Of a DNA stretch of 64,000 bases, positions 47,122 through 55,770 are shown piece by piece. This DNA is from Variovorax sp. JS1663 (GTDB lineage Bacteria > Pseudomonadota > Gammaproteobacteria > Burkholderiales > Burkholderiaceae_C): NCBI RefSeq assembly GCF_002157355.1, contig NZ_LYMK01000001.1:186001-250000 (forward strand), in the 5' to 3' direction. The notes under the pieces are model-generated. The model did not search any database. It was not told the origin of the DNA and worked only from the letters and a program-made list of their open reading frames with translations. The translations under genes were made by a program, and so were the position numbers. The first letter of the stretch is position 1; the number at the start of each line of letters is the position of its first letter.

Positions 47122-47284
47122 TCGGGTGTCTCCTCCGTGACGTGGTGTGGGCGCGGGACGCGCGGCGCGAAAGGAAAAATGATTCCGCAATGCATGCAGC
47201 CCCGGATAGCGGGTAAGCCCGAGGGCCCGCGCACGCCGGACGGCGGCCCGCCCGTCGTAGCATCGCCTGGGGAAATTGGGGCAG

Positions 47285-47328
47285 TTGGCCTAACTATCCG
47301 ACGCTTCTAGTTTTTCAGCCCTAGGGCT
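47285..47328 (+). promoter_or_regulatory. Candidate phasin promoter with 12-bp palindromic operator
   Basis: This lies in the 303-bp gap (47122-47424) between the acyltransferase and the phasin-like gene. TTGGCC (47285-47290), a 17-base spacer and TAGTTT (47308-47313) could be a promoter. The perfect palindrome AGCCCTAGGGCT (47317-47328) sits at the expected transcription start, suited to a repressor. The remainder of the gap shows no gene; its left part is GC-rich. Confidence 0.4.
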
Positions 47329-47424
47329 TTGCGAAGAAGATGTGGCCATCGCGTCGGAAGTTCGGCGCGAGAGGATCGGGAGCCTTCCCATCCTCCTGTG
47401 TCCATCCACTTCGAGGAAATCATC

Positions 47425-47970
47425 ATGTCCACGCAAACCATCTCTTCCGCCGCCATCCACGTCGTCGGCCAGTACAACGAAGCCGGCAAGACCCTGGTCG
47501 GCGCCTACCGCACCGGCGCCCGCCGCCTGCTCGACGGCGCCGCCTCGCGCACCAGCGAATTCCTGGGCGCCCGCCAGCTGCCGCTGGTGAGCGAACAGCT
47601 CAAGGCCCGCCTGATCGGCGCGCAGGAAAAGGTCAACGGCTTCCTGGCCAATCGCCTCGACATCGACACCGGCCGCGTGGTCGCCGTGATGGACCGCGTC
47701 GCCGGCACCACCACCAGCGGCATCGAATCGGTCGCCAACGTGGCCGCGCGCGTCGAGTCGCCCCTGGGCACCTCGGTGCTGCAGGCGCTGGGCACGCTGA
47801 ACCAGCCCTTCGCGACCCTCTCGGTGCAGATCGCCGACCGCATCGCCGACGGTGCGAAGAAGATCGAAGGCCGCCTGGCCGGCAGCGCCGATGAAGCGCC
47901 GGTCCAGGTCGTGAAGGCCAAGGCCCGCACCACGGCCGCGCGCCGCCCGGTGCGCACGCGCAAGGCCTGA
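47425..47970 (+). CDS. Phasin-like granule-associated protein with basic C-terminus
   Basis: 181 residues, with GAGGAAATCATC before the ATG. It is almost entirely amphipathic helix, with no signal peptide and a low number of aromatic residues (TGARRLLDGAASRTSEFLGAR, LSVQIADRIADGAKKIEGRL). The last 20 residues are basic (KAKARTTAARRPVRTRKA). Composition and the neighbouring PhaF-like and storage-lipid genes suggest a polyhydroxyalkanoate or lipid-granule coat protein. No family name is recognised with certainty. Confidence 0.65.
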   Translation: MSTQTISSAAIHVVGQYNEAGKTLVGAYRTGARRLLDGAASRTSEFLGARQLPLVSEQLKARLIGAQEKVNGFLANRLDIDTGRVVAVMDRVAGTTTSGIESVANVAARVESPLGTSVLQALGTLNQPFATLSVQIADRIADGAKKIEGRLAGSADEAPVQVVKAKARTTAARRPVRTRKA

Positions 47971-48031
47971 GAAACCGTGACTGTCGCGGCCGCAGGGCCG
48001 CCTTGTCTTCCCCAGGTTCCAGGAGCACTGA

Positions 48032-48511
48032 ATGGCGACTCGCCGCGATGAAGATGAAACCCCCAAGGTGAAGAAGAAGGCAGCCGCGGCCGGCAGCAAG
48101 ACGGCGACGGCCAAGAAAGCGGCGCCGCCGCGCAAGCGGGCGGCGCCCGCGAAGAAGACAGCCCCGGCCGGGAAGGCCGAGGAACTCACCGAACAGGCCG
48201 GCTCGCAGGGTTTGCTGCGCGCCGGCCTGAAGGCCTTGGGCCAGGTGCGCGACGACGTCGTCAAGCGCCAGACCAACGTGATCGAAAGCCTGCTCGGCAT
48301 CGGCCAGCCCAAGGCCGATGCGCCGACGCGCGGCTTCGGGCTCGAGAGCTTCGGCATCCGCAAGTTCGAGGACGTGTTCGACCAGCGGGTAGCCACCGCG
48401 CTGCAGCGCCTGGGCATGCCGACCGCGCAGGAGATCCAGGAATTGCGCGAACAGATGCGCATCCTGCTCGAGCACCTGGAGCGCATCGAATCCGCCGGCC
48501 GCAAGCGCTGA
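48032..48511 (+). CDS. PhaF/PhaI-type polyhydroxyalkanoate granule-associated protein
   Basis: 159 residues, AGGAG before the ATG. The phasin domain is in the C-terminal half: VFDQRVATALQRLGMPTAQE, IQELREQMRILLEHLERIE, the pattern of PhaI/PhaF with a short coiled coil. The N-terminal ~45 residues are Lys/Ala/Pro-rich (KKAAPPRKRAAPAKKTAPAGK), the histone-like segment that PhaF carries at its C-terminus, so the order is inverted here. It may tether granules to DNA. A TetR gene begins two bases after its stop. Confidence 0.8.
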   Translation: MATRRDEDETPKVKKKAAAAGSKTATAKKAAPPRKRAAPAKKTAPAGKAEELTEQAGSQGLLRAGLKALGQVRDDVVKRQTNVIESLLGIGQPKADAPTRGFGLESFGIRKFEDVFDQRVATALQRLGMPTAQEIQELREQMRILLEHLERIESAGRKR

Positions 48512-48513
48512 AC

Positions 48514-49146
48514 GTGGCGAGCCCCAATACCCGCGAACGCATCCTGCTGGCCAGCCTGGCGCTGTTCAACGCGCAGGGGCTGGCGGCCGTATCCACCCAC
48601 CGCATCGCGGCCGAGCTGGGCATCAGCCCCGGCAACCTGCACTACCACTTCAAGGCCAAGCAGCTCATCGTCGAGCGGCTGTTCCGGCGCTTCGAGGAGC
48701 GGCTGGAACTGCTCAACGCCTCTTCCAGTTCGGTGCGCGCCATCGACGACCTGTGGCTCGCCCTGCACCTGCGCTTCGAGGCCATCGACGCCTACCGCTT
48801 CGTCTACCGCGACATGGCCTTCCTGGCGGGCGAGTACCCCGCGCTGGGCCAGCGCGCCCAGGCGCTCACGGCGCAGAACCTGCTGGCTGCGCAGGCCCTG
48901 TGCGAGGCGCTGGTGGCCGCGGGTGTCATCGAGGCGACAGCGGAGGACGCGCAGATGCTCGCCCTGCAGATGGTCTTCACCACCACCTGCTGGCTTTCCT
49001 TCGAGCGGCTGGTGCCGGGGCGCGACGCCCTGCAGCAGGCCGACCCCGGTCTTGCGGCCTTCTACACGCTGACACTGGTTTCCCCCTATGTTTCGCGCGA
49101 ATCGCGGGCCTACCTTGACTATTTGCGAGGAAAGTACCTCGGATAG
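48514..49146 (+). CDS. TetR-family regulator (PhaD-like position)
   Basis: 210 residues from a GTG two bases after the phasin stop, so it is probably cotranscribed. The TetR HTH is RERILLASLALFNAQGLAAVSTHRIAAELGISPGNLHYHFKAKQLIVERLF. The ligand-binding part is longer and aromatic (LRFEAIDAYRFVYRDMAFLAGEYP), a TetR_C type seen in PhaD-like regulators of PHA genes. The palindrome upstream of the phasin genes is a candidate target. Confidence 0.83.
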   Translation: MASPNTRERILLASLALFNAQGLAAVSTHRIAAELGISPGNLHYHFKAKQLIVERLFRRFEERLELLNASSSSVRAIDDLWLALHLRFEAIDAYRFVYRDMAFLAGEYPALGQRAQALTAQNLLAAQALCEALVAAGVIEATAEDAQMLALQMVFTTTCWLSFERLVPGRDALQQADPGLAAFYTLTLVSPYVSRESRAYLDYLRGKYLG

Positions 49147-49202
49147 CCGATTGACCCGCAGCCAGCGGCCCTTACAGTCAATCACAAGCAAAGGAGATGT
49201 TC

Positions 49203-49976
49203 ATGATGGCAGCCACCCACGACCGTGTTGCGCCGCCCTCGCGCCTGCTGCTGCTGGCCGAGGCGCGCGCCCTCTGGGAAGCCGGGGCGACCCTGGCCCT
49301 GTGGCCCCTGCTGCAGTTCGCGCCGCGCGGCGACGGCCATGCGGTGCTGGTCCTGCCCGGCCTGGTGGCCAGCGACATCTCGACCAAGCTGCTGCGGCGC
49401 TACCTGCAGGGCCGCGGCTACGACGCTCATGGCTGGGGCCTGGGCCGCAACCTCGGCCCGCGCGCCGGCATCGAGGACGGCATGGTCGCCAAGCTCGAGG
49501 CGCTGCACGACCAGAGCGGCGGCAAGGTCAGCGTGGTGGGCTGGAGCCTGGGCGGCGTCTACGCGCGCCTCCTGGCCGCGCGCCATCCGCAGTGGGTGCG
49601 CAGCGTCGTCACCCTGGGCAGCCCCTTCACCGGCAGCGCGCGCGCGACCAATGCCTGGCGCATCTACGAGGGCGTGAGCGGCCAGAGCTCGATCGATCCG
49701 CGGCGCATGCGGCACGTGCAACCCACGCCCCCGGTGCCCACCACCTCCATCTTCAGCCGCAGCGACGGCGTGGTCGCCTGGCAGTGCAGCATCGAGGCCG
49801 CGGGACCGCAGGCGGAGAACATCGAGGTCGTGGCCAGCCACCTGGGGCTGGGCGCGCACCCGGCCGTGCTCTATGCGCTGGCGGATCGGCTGGCGCAGCC
49901 GGAAGGGCAGTGGAAGCCCTTCGACCGAGGGATGTGGGGGCCGTTGATCTATCCGGATCCCGCGCGGCCGGAGTAG
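49203..49976 (+). CDS. Alpha/beta-hydrolase (lipase/esterase-like)
   Basis: 257 residues; AAGGAG at 49191-49196 best fits the ATG at 49203, though ATGs at 49197 and 49206 are close by. The nucleophile elbow is GWSLGG, with an Asp in SRSDGVVAW and a His in ASHLGLG completing a plausible triad. The oxyanion region is LVLPGL. It has no signal peptide. It could be an intracellular PHA or triacylglycerol hydrolase given the neighbouring storage genes. Confidence 0.78.
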   Translation: MMAATHDRVAPPSRLLLLAEARALWEAGATLALWPLLQFAPRGDGHAVLVLPGLVASDISTKLLRRYLQGRGYDAHGWGLGRNLGPRAGIEDGMVAKLEALHDQSGGKVSVVGWSLGGVYARLLAARHPQWVRSVVTLGSPFTGSARATNAWRIYEGVSGQSSIDPRRMRHVQPTPPVPTTSIFSRSDGVVAWQCSIEAAGPQAENIEVVASHLGLGAHPAVLYALADRLAQPEGQWKPFDRGMWGPLIYPDPARPE

Positions 49977-49987
49977 GCGTCGGCGCC

Positions 49988-50371
49988 ATGACACGCAGAC
50001 TCATCAGCTCCGGCTCCACCTTCGAGCAGGAGATCGGCTATTCGCGCGCGGTGGTCGACGGCGACTGGGTGTTCGTCTCCGGCACTACAGGCTTCGACTA
50101 CGCGACCATGACCATTGCCGACGGCATCGTCGAACAGGCCGAGCAGTGCCTGCGCAACGTCGAAGCCGCGCTGGCCGAGGCCGGCGCTTCCTTCGCGGAC
50201 GTGGTGCGCGTCCACTACATCCTGCCCAAGCCGGAAGACTTCCCGTCGTGCTGGCCGGCGCTGCGCAAGTGCTTCGGTGAATCGAGGCCCGCTGCAACGA
50301 TGATCTCGGCCGGCCTCGCCGATCCGCGCATGCGGATCGAGATCGAGGTCACGGCGCGCAAGCGCAGCTGA
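49988..50371 (+). CDS. RidA family protein (YjgF/YER057c/UK114)
   Basis: 127 residues. It has GYSRAVVDGDWVFVSGTTGFD, QAEQCLRNVEAALAEAGASFADVVRVHYIL and the C-terminal MRIEIEVTA. The Arg in DPRMRIEIE aligns with the Arg that RidA uses to bind imine/enamine substrates. Members deaminate reactive enamines. It lies 11 bp after the hydrolase gene. The 203 bp that follow are GC-rich, with an imperfect direct repeat GCCCCGAACGC near 50518 and 50540 and no gene. Confidence 0.82.
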   Translation: MTRRLISSGSTFEQEIGYSRAVVDGDWVFVSGTTGFDYATMTIADGIVEQAEQCLRNVEAALAEAGASFADVVRVHYILPKPEDFPSCWPALRKCFGESRPAATMISAGLADPRMRIEIEVTARKRS

Positions 50372-50574
50372 TCACTTCGTTGCCGATGGATAGAGCTGCT
50401 CGCACAGGGGCGGGATCAGGCCGGCGGGGCGTGCTGCTCCGTTCGTGTCCCCCGGCGGCCTGCGGGCCGCCTCCTCCTTTACTTCACTACGCAGCACGCC
50501 CCACCGCCCTCGGCCCGCCCCGAACGCCCATCTTCGCCCAGCCCCGAACGCTCATCCTAGGTCCGGCACACCCT

Positions 50575-53500
50575 TCAGCTCCCCGCCCACACGTCCAGCA
50601 CATAGCGCTTGTCGGCGATCATCTTCTCCAGCCAGGCCTCGCCGTCCTGGCCGTGCTCGCGGGCGATGTCGGAGAGTGCGCGCCGCACGTCGGGCTCCAT
50701 GCGCGAGCCGTCGCCGCAGACGTAGACGATGGCGCCCTGGTCCAGCAGGCGCCAGACGTCCTTGGCTTGCTCGCGGATGCGGTCCTGCACGTAGACCTTG
50801 CGCTCGCCGGCGCGCGAGAAGGCGGTGAAGAGCTTCGCCACGCCGCGCTCGGCCCACGCTTGGAGCTCGTCGGCGTAGATGAAGTCCTGCTCCGGATGCC
50901 GGCAGCCGAAGAACAGCAGGGCCTCGCCCGGTGCCGTCCCCTTGGCGAGCTGCGATTCCCTTTCCTGCAGGAAGCCTCGGAAGGGCGCCAGGCCGGTGCC
51001 CGGGCCGACCATGATCAGCGGACGCTGTGGGTCCTCGGGCAGGCGGAAGCCCTCGGCCGTGGTCTCGCGCACCACGCCGTGCACCAGTTCGCCGGCCTCG
51101 GCACGCGCGAGGTAGTTGGAGCACACGCCTTCGAACTGCCCGAGGCCGGAGCGCGCCGGCCCGCCCACCACGCCCACCGTGACGCTGCAGCGCCTGCCAT
51201 CCACCACCGGCGAGGAGGAGATCGAGTAGTAGCGCAGTGACAGCGGTGACAGCATTTCCAGGAACACGGCAAAGGGAGGCTGGCACGCAGGGAATTCCTC
51301 CAGCAGGTCCAGCACCGACTTGCGTTTCTGCAGCACCTCGCCGCGGTAGAGCGCGGCCGAGGCCTCGTCGGCGCCCGACAGCGCTTCCAGCTTCGGGCGC
51401 GTGAACGGACATTGCGTGTGGGCCGCGAGCTGCGCGATCTGCTTGCGCGTGGCCACGTCCTGCAGCTCGACGTAGTCGCCCAGCAGGCGGTCGACCGCGA
51501 TCACCTCGTCCACCGGCAGCGCGGCCTTGCGCCCCGGCATGGCCTGCAGCCGCACGTGCGTCTTGCGGTCGAAGCCGAAGCGCGCCATCGCACGCTCCAC
51601 CTGTGCCGGGCCGTTGCGCGGCACCACGCTGAGGTGATCGCCGGCGCGGTAGCTCACGCCTTCGGGCAGTTGCAGTTCCACGTGGCGCGTGGAGCGGTCC
51701 TGCGCGGCATCTCCGCTTTGCTTCTGCAGCTCGCGGTTCGCGAGCACGCGCAGGCTCACCGCGCCCAGCGCGTCGACCAGCGCGTTCTTCTGCGGCGGCG
51801 GCATCTCCTCCACCGTGTAGAGCGGCTCGCTCTGCAGCGGCGCCGAGTCGGTCGCCTTCAGGTCGAAGGCCTTGGCGAGCCGCGGCCACAGGGCGTCGCT
51901 CCAGTCCTGGAAGGCGCCGTCCAGGTCCTCGCGCGCATCGCCCTCGCCGCGGTCGTGCACGCGGGTGGCGCCCAGCACGCCCAGGCGCTCGTCGATGCGC
52001 CGCGGCACCGCCTGGTAGGTGGAGGCCCAGTCGGTGTTGCCGCAGCCGAAGACGCTGAAGCGCACGCCCTTGAGCGAATCGTCGGCCTGGTCCAGCCAGC
52101 GGTGGAACTCGGCCGCGTTGTCAGGCGCCATGCCGTTGTAGGAGGCGCAGACGATGGCCACCGCGCCCTCGGCCGGCAGGCGCTCGGCGTAGTCGTCGAG
52201 CGAGGCGAGCTGGGTCGAGTAGCCGCGCATCTCGGCCGCCTCTGCCAGCTGGCGCGCCAGGTCCTCGGCCGTACCAAGGTTGGAGCCCTGCAGCACCAGC
52301 AGCGAGGTGCCGTGGCGCGCGGCCTGCGGTTGGGTCGCCGGCCGCTCGGCCGCGGCCGGCACCGGCTGCGCCACGAGGTGGTCGCCGCGCGCGCGGGTGG
52401 CGGGATCGCGCGGTAACGCGCGGATCCTGAAGTCCTCGGGCTTGATCGTGAGCGCCTCGCGGATCTTCAGCTTGTAGCCCGTGTGGTCCAGCAGGTCGAA
52501 GCGCTGCAGGATCATGCCCAGCGTGAGCACCGCCTCCTGCAGCGCGAACTGCCGCCCGATGCAGGCGCGCTGCCCGTTGCCGAAAGGCTTGAAGGCATTC
52601 ACCGGCCGCTCGCGCTCGGCCTCGCGGCTGAAGTGGTCCGGGTTGAACTTGTCCGCGTCCTCGCCCCACACCGCCTTGTCCCGGTGCAGCGCCAGCGCGT
52701 GCAGGATCACCATGTTGCGCTTCTTGATGGTGAACTGGCCGCCGATCTTCGTGTCCTCTTTCGCGGCCATGGCAACGGCCGGTGCGGTCGGGAACATGCG
52801 CAGCGATTCCTTCAGCACCTGCAGCACGTAGGTGAGGCGGTTCACCTGCGCGTAGGTGGGCTTCACCGACAGGTCAGGCCCGAAGACGCTGTCGACCTCG
52901 GCCTGCGCCTTGGCCAGGACGTCGGGGTTGTTGAGCAGGAAGTAGATGGCGAAGGACAGCAGGCCGCTGGTCGTCTCGTGGCCCGCGATCAGGAACTCGA
53001 TGCACTCGTCGCGGATCTGGCGATCGTCGAGCCGCTCGCCGGTCTTCTTGTCGACGCCGGCGATCATGTAGCTCAGCAGGTCCGGCTTGGTCGCGATGTC
53101 GGCCCCGCTCGCGCGCCGCTCCTGGATGATGTCCTCCACCATCTTGTGCATGTAGCGGATGTCCTTGCGCTGCTGGGCCAGCTGCTTCTTCAGCATCAGC
53201 TCCTCCAGCGGGATGCCGCGCCGGTTCTGCACCGTCTCCAGCGTGCGCACCATCGCGTCGACGAAAGGGTGGAAGCCCTCGCGGTAGAAGGAGTTGAAGC
53301 GGTAGCCGAAGCCGCACAGGCCGATGGTGTCGAGCGTGAGCGCAGTCATGTCGCGCACCACGTCGATCTCTTCGTCGAAGTTCAGCCGCTCCCACTTGGT
53401 CACCAGCTGCTCGGCGATGTCCAGCATCATCGGGTGGTAGGCCTGCATCGCCCGCTGGCTGAAGTTGGCCAGCAGGATGTTGTGCGGCTTGGACCAGGTC

Positions 53501-53793
53501 GACTCGTGCGTGTCGGAAGTGAACAGGCCGTGCGACAGCGCGCGCAGCCGTCGCAGCGTGCCCTTGGTGCTCTTGTCGAAGCGCTTCTCGTCGCACAGCT
53601 CGTCCACCAGCGCGGCCGAGGAGACCACGATCACGGGCATGCCTGGCATGTCGAGCCAGTAGATCTCGCCGAGCTCCTGCGCGATCTTCCACATGTCGAG
53701 CACCGGCGAGTCGGAGCCGATCGACAGGATGTTGCCGACGAAGGGTTTCCGTGCCGGGTGCGGGATGGGGTAGAGCGGGTTCTTGCCTGCCAT
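50575..53793 (-). CDS. Self-sufficient cytochrome P450-NADPH reductase fusion (CYP102/BM3 type)
   Basis: 1072 residues. P450 domain, residues 1 to about 465: I-helix AGHETTSG, K-helix ESLRMFPTAP, heme motif FGNGQRACIG with the axial Cys411. A Pro/Ala/Gln-rich linker follows. FMN domain, about 485-640: LQGSNLGTAEDLA, ASYNGMAPDNA. FAD/NADPH reductase: RYYSISSSP, GPGTGLAPFRGFLQ, ending RYVLDVWAGS. The architecture and ending match Bacillus P450 BM3, which hydroxylates medium- to long-chain fatty acids at subterminal positions. It has no membrane anchor, so it is soluble. No dedicated regulator (BM3R1-like) is adjacent. Confidence 0.95.
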   Translation of the reverse strand: MAGKNPLYPIPHPARKPFVGNILSIGSDSPVLDMWKIAQELGEIYWLDMPGMPVIVVSSAALVDELCDEKRFDKSTKGTLRRLRALSHGLFTSDTHESTWSKPHNILLANFSQRAMQAYHPMMLDIAEQLVTKWERLNFDEEIDVVRDMTALTLDTIGLCGFGYRFNSFYREGFHPFVDAMVRTLETVQNRRGIPLEELMLKKQLAQQRKDIRYMHKMVEDIIQERRASGADIATKPDLLSYMIAGVDKKTGERLDDRQIRDECIEFLIAGHETTSGLLSFAIYFLLNNPDVLAKAQAEVDSVFGPDLSVKPTYAQVNRLTYVLQVLKESLRMFPTAPAVAMAAKEDTKIGGQFTIKKRNMVILHALALHRDKAVWGEDADKFNPDHFSREAERERPVNAFKPFGNGQRACIGRQFALQEAVLTLGMILQRFDLLDHTGYKLKIREALTIKPEDFRIRALPRDPATRARGDHLVAQPVPAAAERPATQPQAARHGTSLLVLQGSNLGTAEDLARQLAEAAEMRGYSTQLASLDDYAERLPAEGAVAIVCASYNGMAPDNAAEFHRWLDQADDSLKGVRFSVFGCGNTDWASTYQAVPRRIDERLGVLGATRVHDRGEGDAREDLDGAFQDWSDALWPRLAKAFDLKATDSAPLQSEPLYTVEEMPPPQKNALVDALGAVSLRVLANRELQKQSGDAAQDRSTRHVELQLPEGVSYRAGDHLSVVPRNGPAQVERAMARFGFDRKTHVRLQAMPGRKAALPVDEVIAVDRLLGDYVELQDVATRKQIAQLAAHTQCPFTRPKLEALSGADEASAALYRGEVLQKRKSVLDLLEEFPACQPPFAVFLEMLSPLSLRYYSISSSPVVDGRRCSVTVGVVGGPARSGLGQFEGVCSNYLARAEAGELVHGVVRETTAEGFRLPEDPQRPLIMVGPGTGLAPFRGFLQERESQLAKGTAPGEALLFFGCRHPEQDFIYADELQAWAERGVAKLFTAFSRAGERKVYVQDRIREQAKDVWRLLDQGAIVYVCGDGSRMEPDVRRALSDIAREHGQDGEAWLEKMIADKRYVLDVWAGS

Positions 53794-53928
53794 GTTCTTG
53801 CCTTTTCCTGGGCGAGTTGGGAACAGCGATGCGCTGCGCACGCAGTATCTCGACCCCCTGGTGAGGTCGCAGGACGGGTTTCCCCTAGACAGGCTAACGA
53901 AGTCGCGCAGTAGTCGGTTTGCGACCCA

Positions 53929-54594
53929 TCAGCGCGCAAACGCCTCGAGCTCCGCCACCCATCGGCTGAAATGCGGACACTCCTGGCGAATCCGCTCGAT
54001 GCCGATCCTCTGCGCGGTGTTGGGCCCGTGGAGCCGCTTGCGATACGCCGGAAACAGCCCCTCTATCCGTTTGGATGGCGCAGTTTGCGGCGCCTCATTG
54101 ATGTGTTCCGGGGTGTCGACGCCGGCGCGTATGGCCGCAAGCGCAGGTTCCAGATCCTTTGCCGCCATGACATCTGGCAGCACCCCAGTGTCGGCAAACA
54201 GCCAAGCCTCGAATTCGTGCAACGCGAGAAAGGTTCGAAGGTTGTCCGGATTGCCAAAATGCTGGTCGACGGCCATCTCGATATGCCGCACCCTGTCCCA
54301 CGGCGAACCCGCCACAGGTCTTGTTGACATGCCGGGAAAGTCGGCCGGCAACCCATAGTAGTCCAGCATGGTCGTGACCAACGCGTCCGAATCTCGCAGC
54401 AGCCTGCGGAGATCGCTTTCGAACTTCGCAAAGTGGGTGACGCCTCCCTTGAAGTTCGGACCATCCTTGATTCGCTTGGTCACCAAGACGACGGGCGTGA
54501 CAAAAAGCTCCGAAGGCTCGAAGAAGGGCGCGAGCACGTCCTTGACGAACCGTTCCTCGGTCTGGCCTTCGACCAGTATCAGCACGCGACGCAT
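53929..54594 (-). CDS. DUF4276 (TOPRIM-like) protein, candidate effector of an AAA-coupled defence pair
   Basis: 221 residues. The N-terminus VLILVEGQTEERFVKDVLAPFF contains the Glu9-Gly-x-Thr-Glu13 motif, and TTMLDYYGLP (Asp78) follows. This is the acidic pattern of TOPRIM-type metal-binding nucleases seen in DUF4276/RloB-like proteins. Later LALHEFEAWLFAD is a family hallmark. Its ATG shares a base with the stop of the upstream ATPase (TGATG), so the pair is coupled. This stretch is visibly less GC-rich than its surroundings, consistent with transfer. Nuclease activity is inference. Confidence 0.75.
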   Translation of the reverse strand: MRRVLILVEGQTEERFVKDVLAPFFEPSELFVTPVVLVTKRIKDGPNFKGGVTHFAKFESDLRRLLRDSDALVTTMLDYYGLPADFPGMSTRPVAGSPWDRVRHIEMAVDQHFGNPDNLRTFLALHEFEAWLFADTGVLPDVMAAKDLEPALAAIRAGVDTPEHINEAPQTAPSKRIEGLFPAYRKRLHGPNTAQRIGIERIRQECPHFSRWVAELEAFAR

Positions 54595-55694
54595 CAGGGA
54601 CGGGCACCCAGCAGGTTCTTTTCCCAGAGCTCTCCGAGTGAATAGTCGTCAAGCCACTGCCCCATGTCCTCGTTGCTCAAGTGCCGGAAGATGGTGGCGT
54701 GATCCTGCCTATCCACCGCCCAGATGTCATCCGGGCCGAACTGATTGACCAACGTGACGGATTGGGTGGCAACGAGCACCTGTGATTCGGTCGATGACGA
54801 GGAAAGCAAGTCCGCGAGCAAGGAGACCGCTGCAGGGTGAAGACCCAACTCCGGTTCGTCGAGCAAGACCACCGCCGGCGGCTCGGGCTGAAGGAGCAGC
54901 GTGGCAAGACAGATGAATCGCAGCGTGCCGTCCGAGAGCGCATGCGCATTGAAATAGGCATCGCTGCCTTTCTCACGCCACTCGAGCCGGATACGGGATT
55001 CGTTCAGGCGTGACGGGGCGAGCCGGAAATCATCGAAGAAGGGTGCGATCTGCCGAACGGTATCCACGATCGTGCGGTAGTGGTCCGGCTTCTTTTCCTG
55101 CATCCAGTAGAGAAAGGCTGCGAGGTTCTCTGCCTGCGGCTGGAGAAAGCGGTTGTCGTCGATGGCGCCCGTCGCTTTCATCGGCGCTGAATCACTCGTG
55201 TCGTGGAAGTGATAGACGCGATAGCTTTCCAGTGCACTCAAGGCTTGTTGGGCACATTGGTGCGGATGCTCTCGAAGCCCCGATTCCCTGACGTTGGCTG
55301 CAACCGGAATGTCGAATGGCTTGTGCGGGGGCGGGTACCTCTTCTTGTCCTGGTACGTTGCCTGTTCGACCTGAATGAGGAACGAGTCGTCGTCGGTCGG
55401 CAGCAGCCAGAGGTTGTAGCCGTTCGCCTTGTCCCCTTCGGCAAACTCCAAAGAAAAGGACATCGACTTCGAAATCTTGCGGCCAAAATGCAAGAGGGTT
55501 TCTGCCCCGCCCTTGGTCGCCGTGTATCCAGCCAGATTCTGCGTGACGACCTCACGCAGAAATCGAAATACCGAGATGAGATTGGATTTGCCGACGCCGT
55601 TGCCGCCGATGAACACGTTCAACTGGCCGAGCTCAAGCGTCTGGTCTTGGATCGACTTGTAGTTTCGGATCGACAGTTTTTCCAGGCGGCGCAT
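54594..55694 (-). CDS. AAA15/SMC-like ATPase (RloA/OLD/AriA-related)
   Basis: 366 residues starting MRRLEKLSIRNYKSI; an ATG at 55712 would add six residues. Walker A is GGNGVGKSN (about 30-38), a long coiled insertion follows, then ABC-type signature ALSDGTLRF, Walker B VVLLDEPELGLHP and a switch VATQS. The last 50 residues (DDIWAVDRQ, SLGELWEKNLLG) are typical of this group. Together with the DUF4276 partner it resembles two-gene systems such as PARIS or RloAB in which the ATPase senses phage and releases the TOPRIM effector. Confidence 0.82.
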   Translation of the reverse strand: MRRLEKLSIRNYKSIQDQTLELGQLNVFIGGNGVGKSNLISVFRFLREVVTQNLAGYTATKGGAETLLHFGRKISKSMSFSLEFAEGDKANGYNLWLLPTDDDSFLIQVEQATYQDKKRYPPPHKPFDIPVAANVRESGLREHPHQCAQQALSALESYRVYHFHDTSDSAPMKATGAIDDNRFLQPQAENLAAFLYWMQEKKPDHYRTIVDTVRQIAPFFDDFRLAPSRLNESRIRLEWREKGSDAYFNAHALSDGTLRFICLATLLLQPEPPAVVLLDEPELGLHPAAVSLLADLLSSSSTESQVLVATQSVTLVNQFGPDDIWAVDRQDHATIFRHLSNEDMGQWLDDYSLGELWEKNLLGARP

Positions 55695-55770
55695 AGCCCG
55701 GGATATTGCCATGCCTTGGGCGGCAACAGGCATTCCGGTGCAACCGGACGCGCATGGCCGCGACGCAAGG

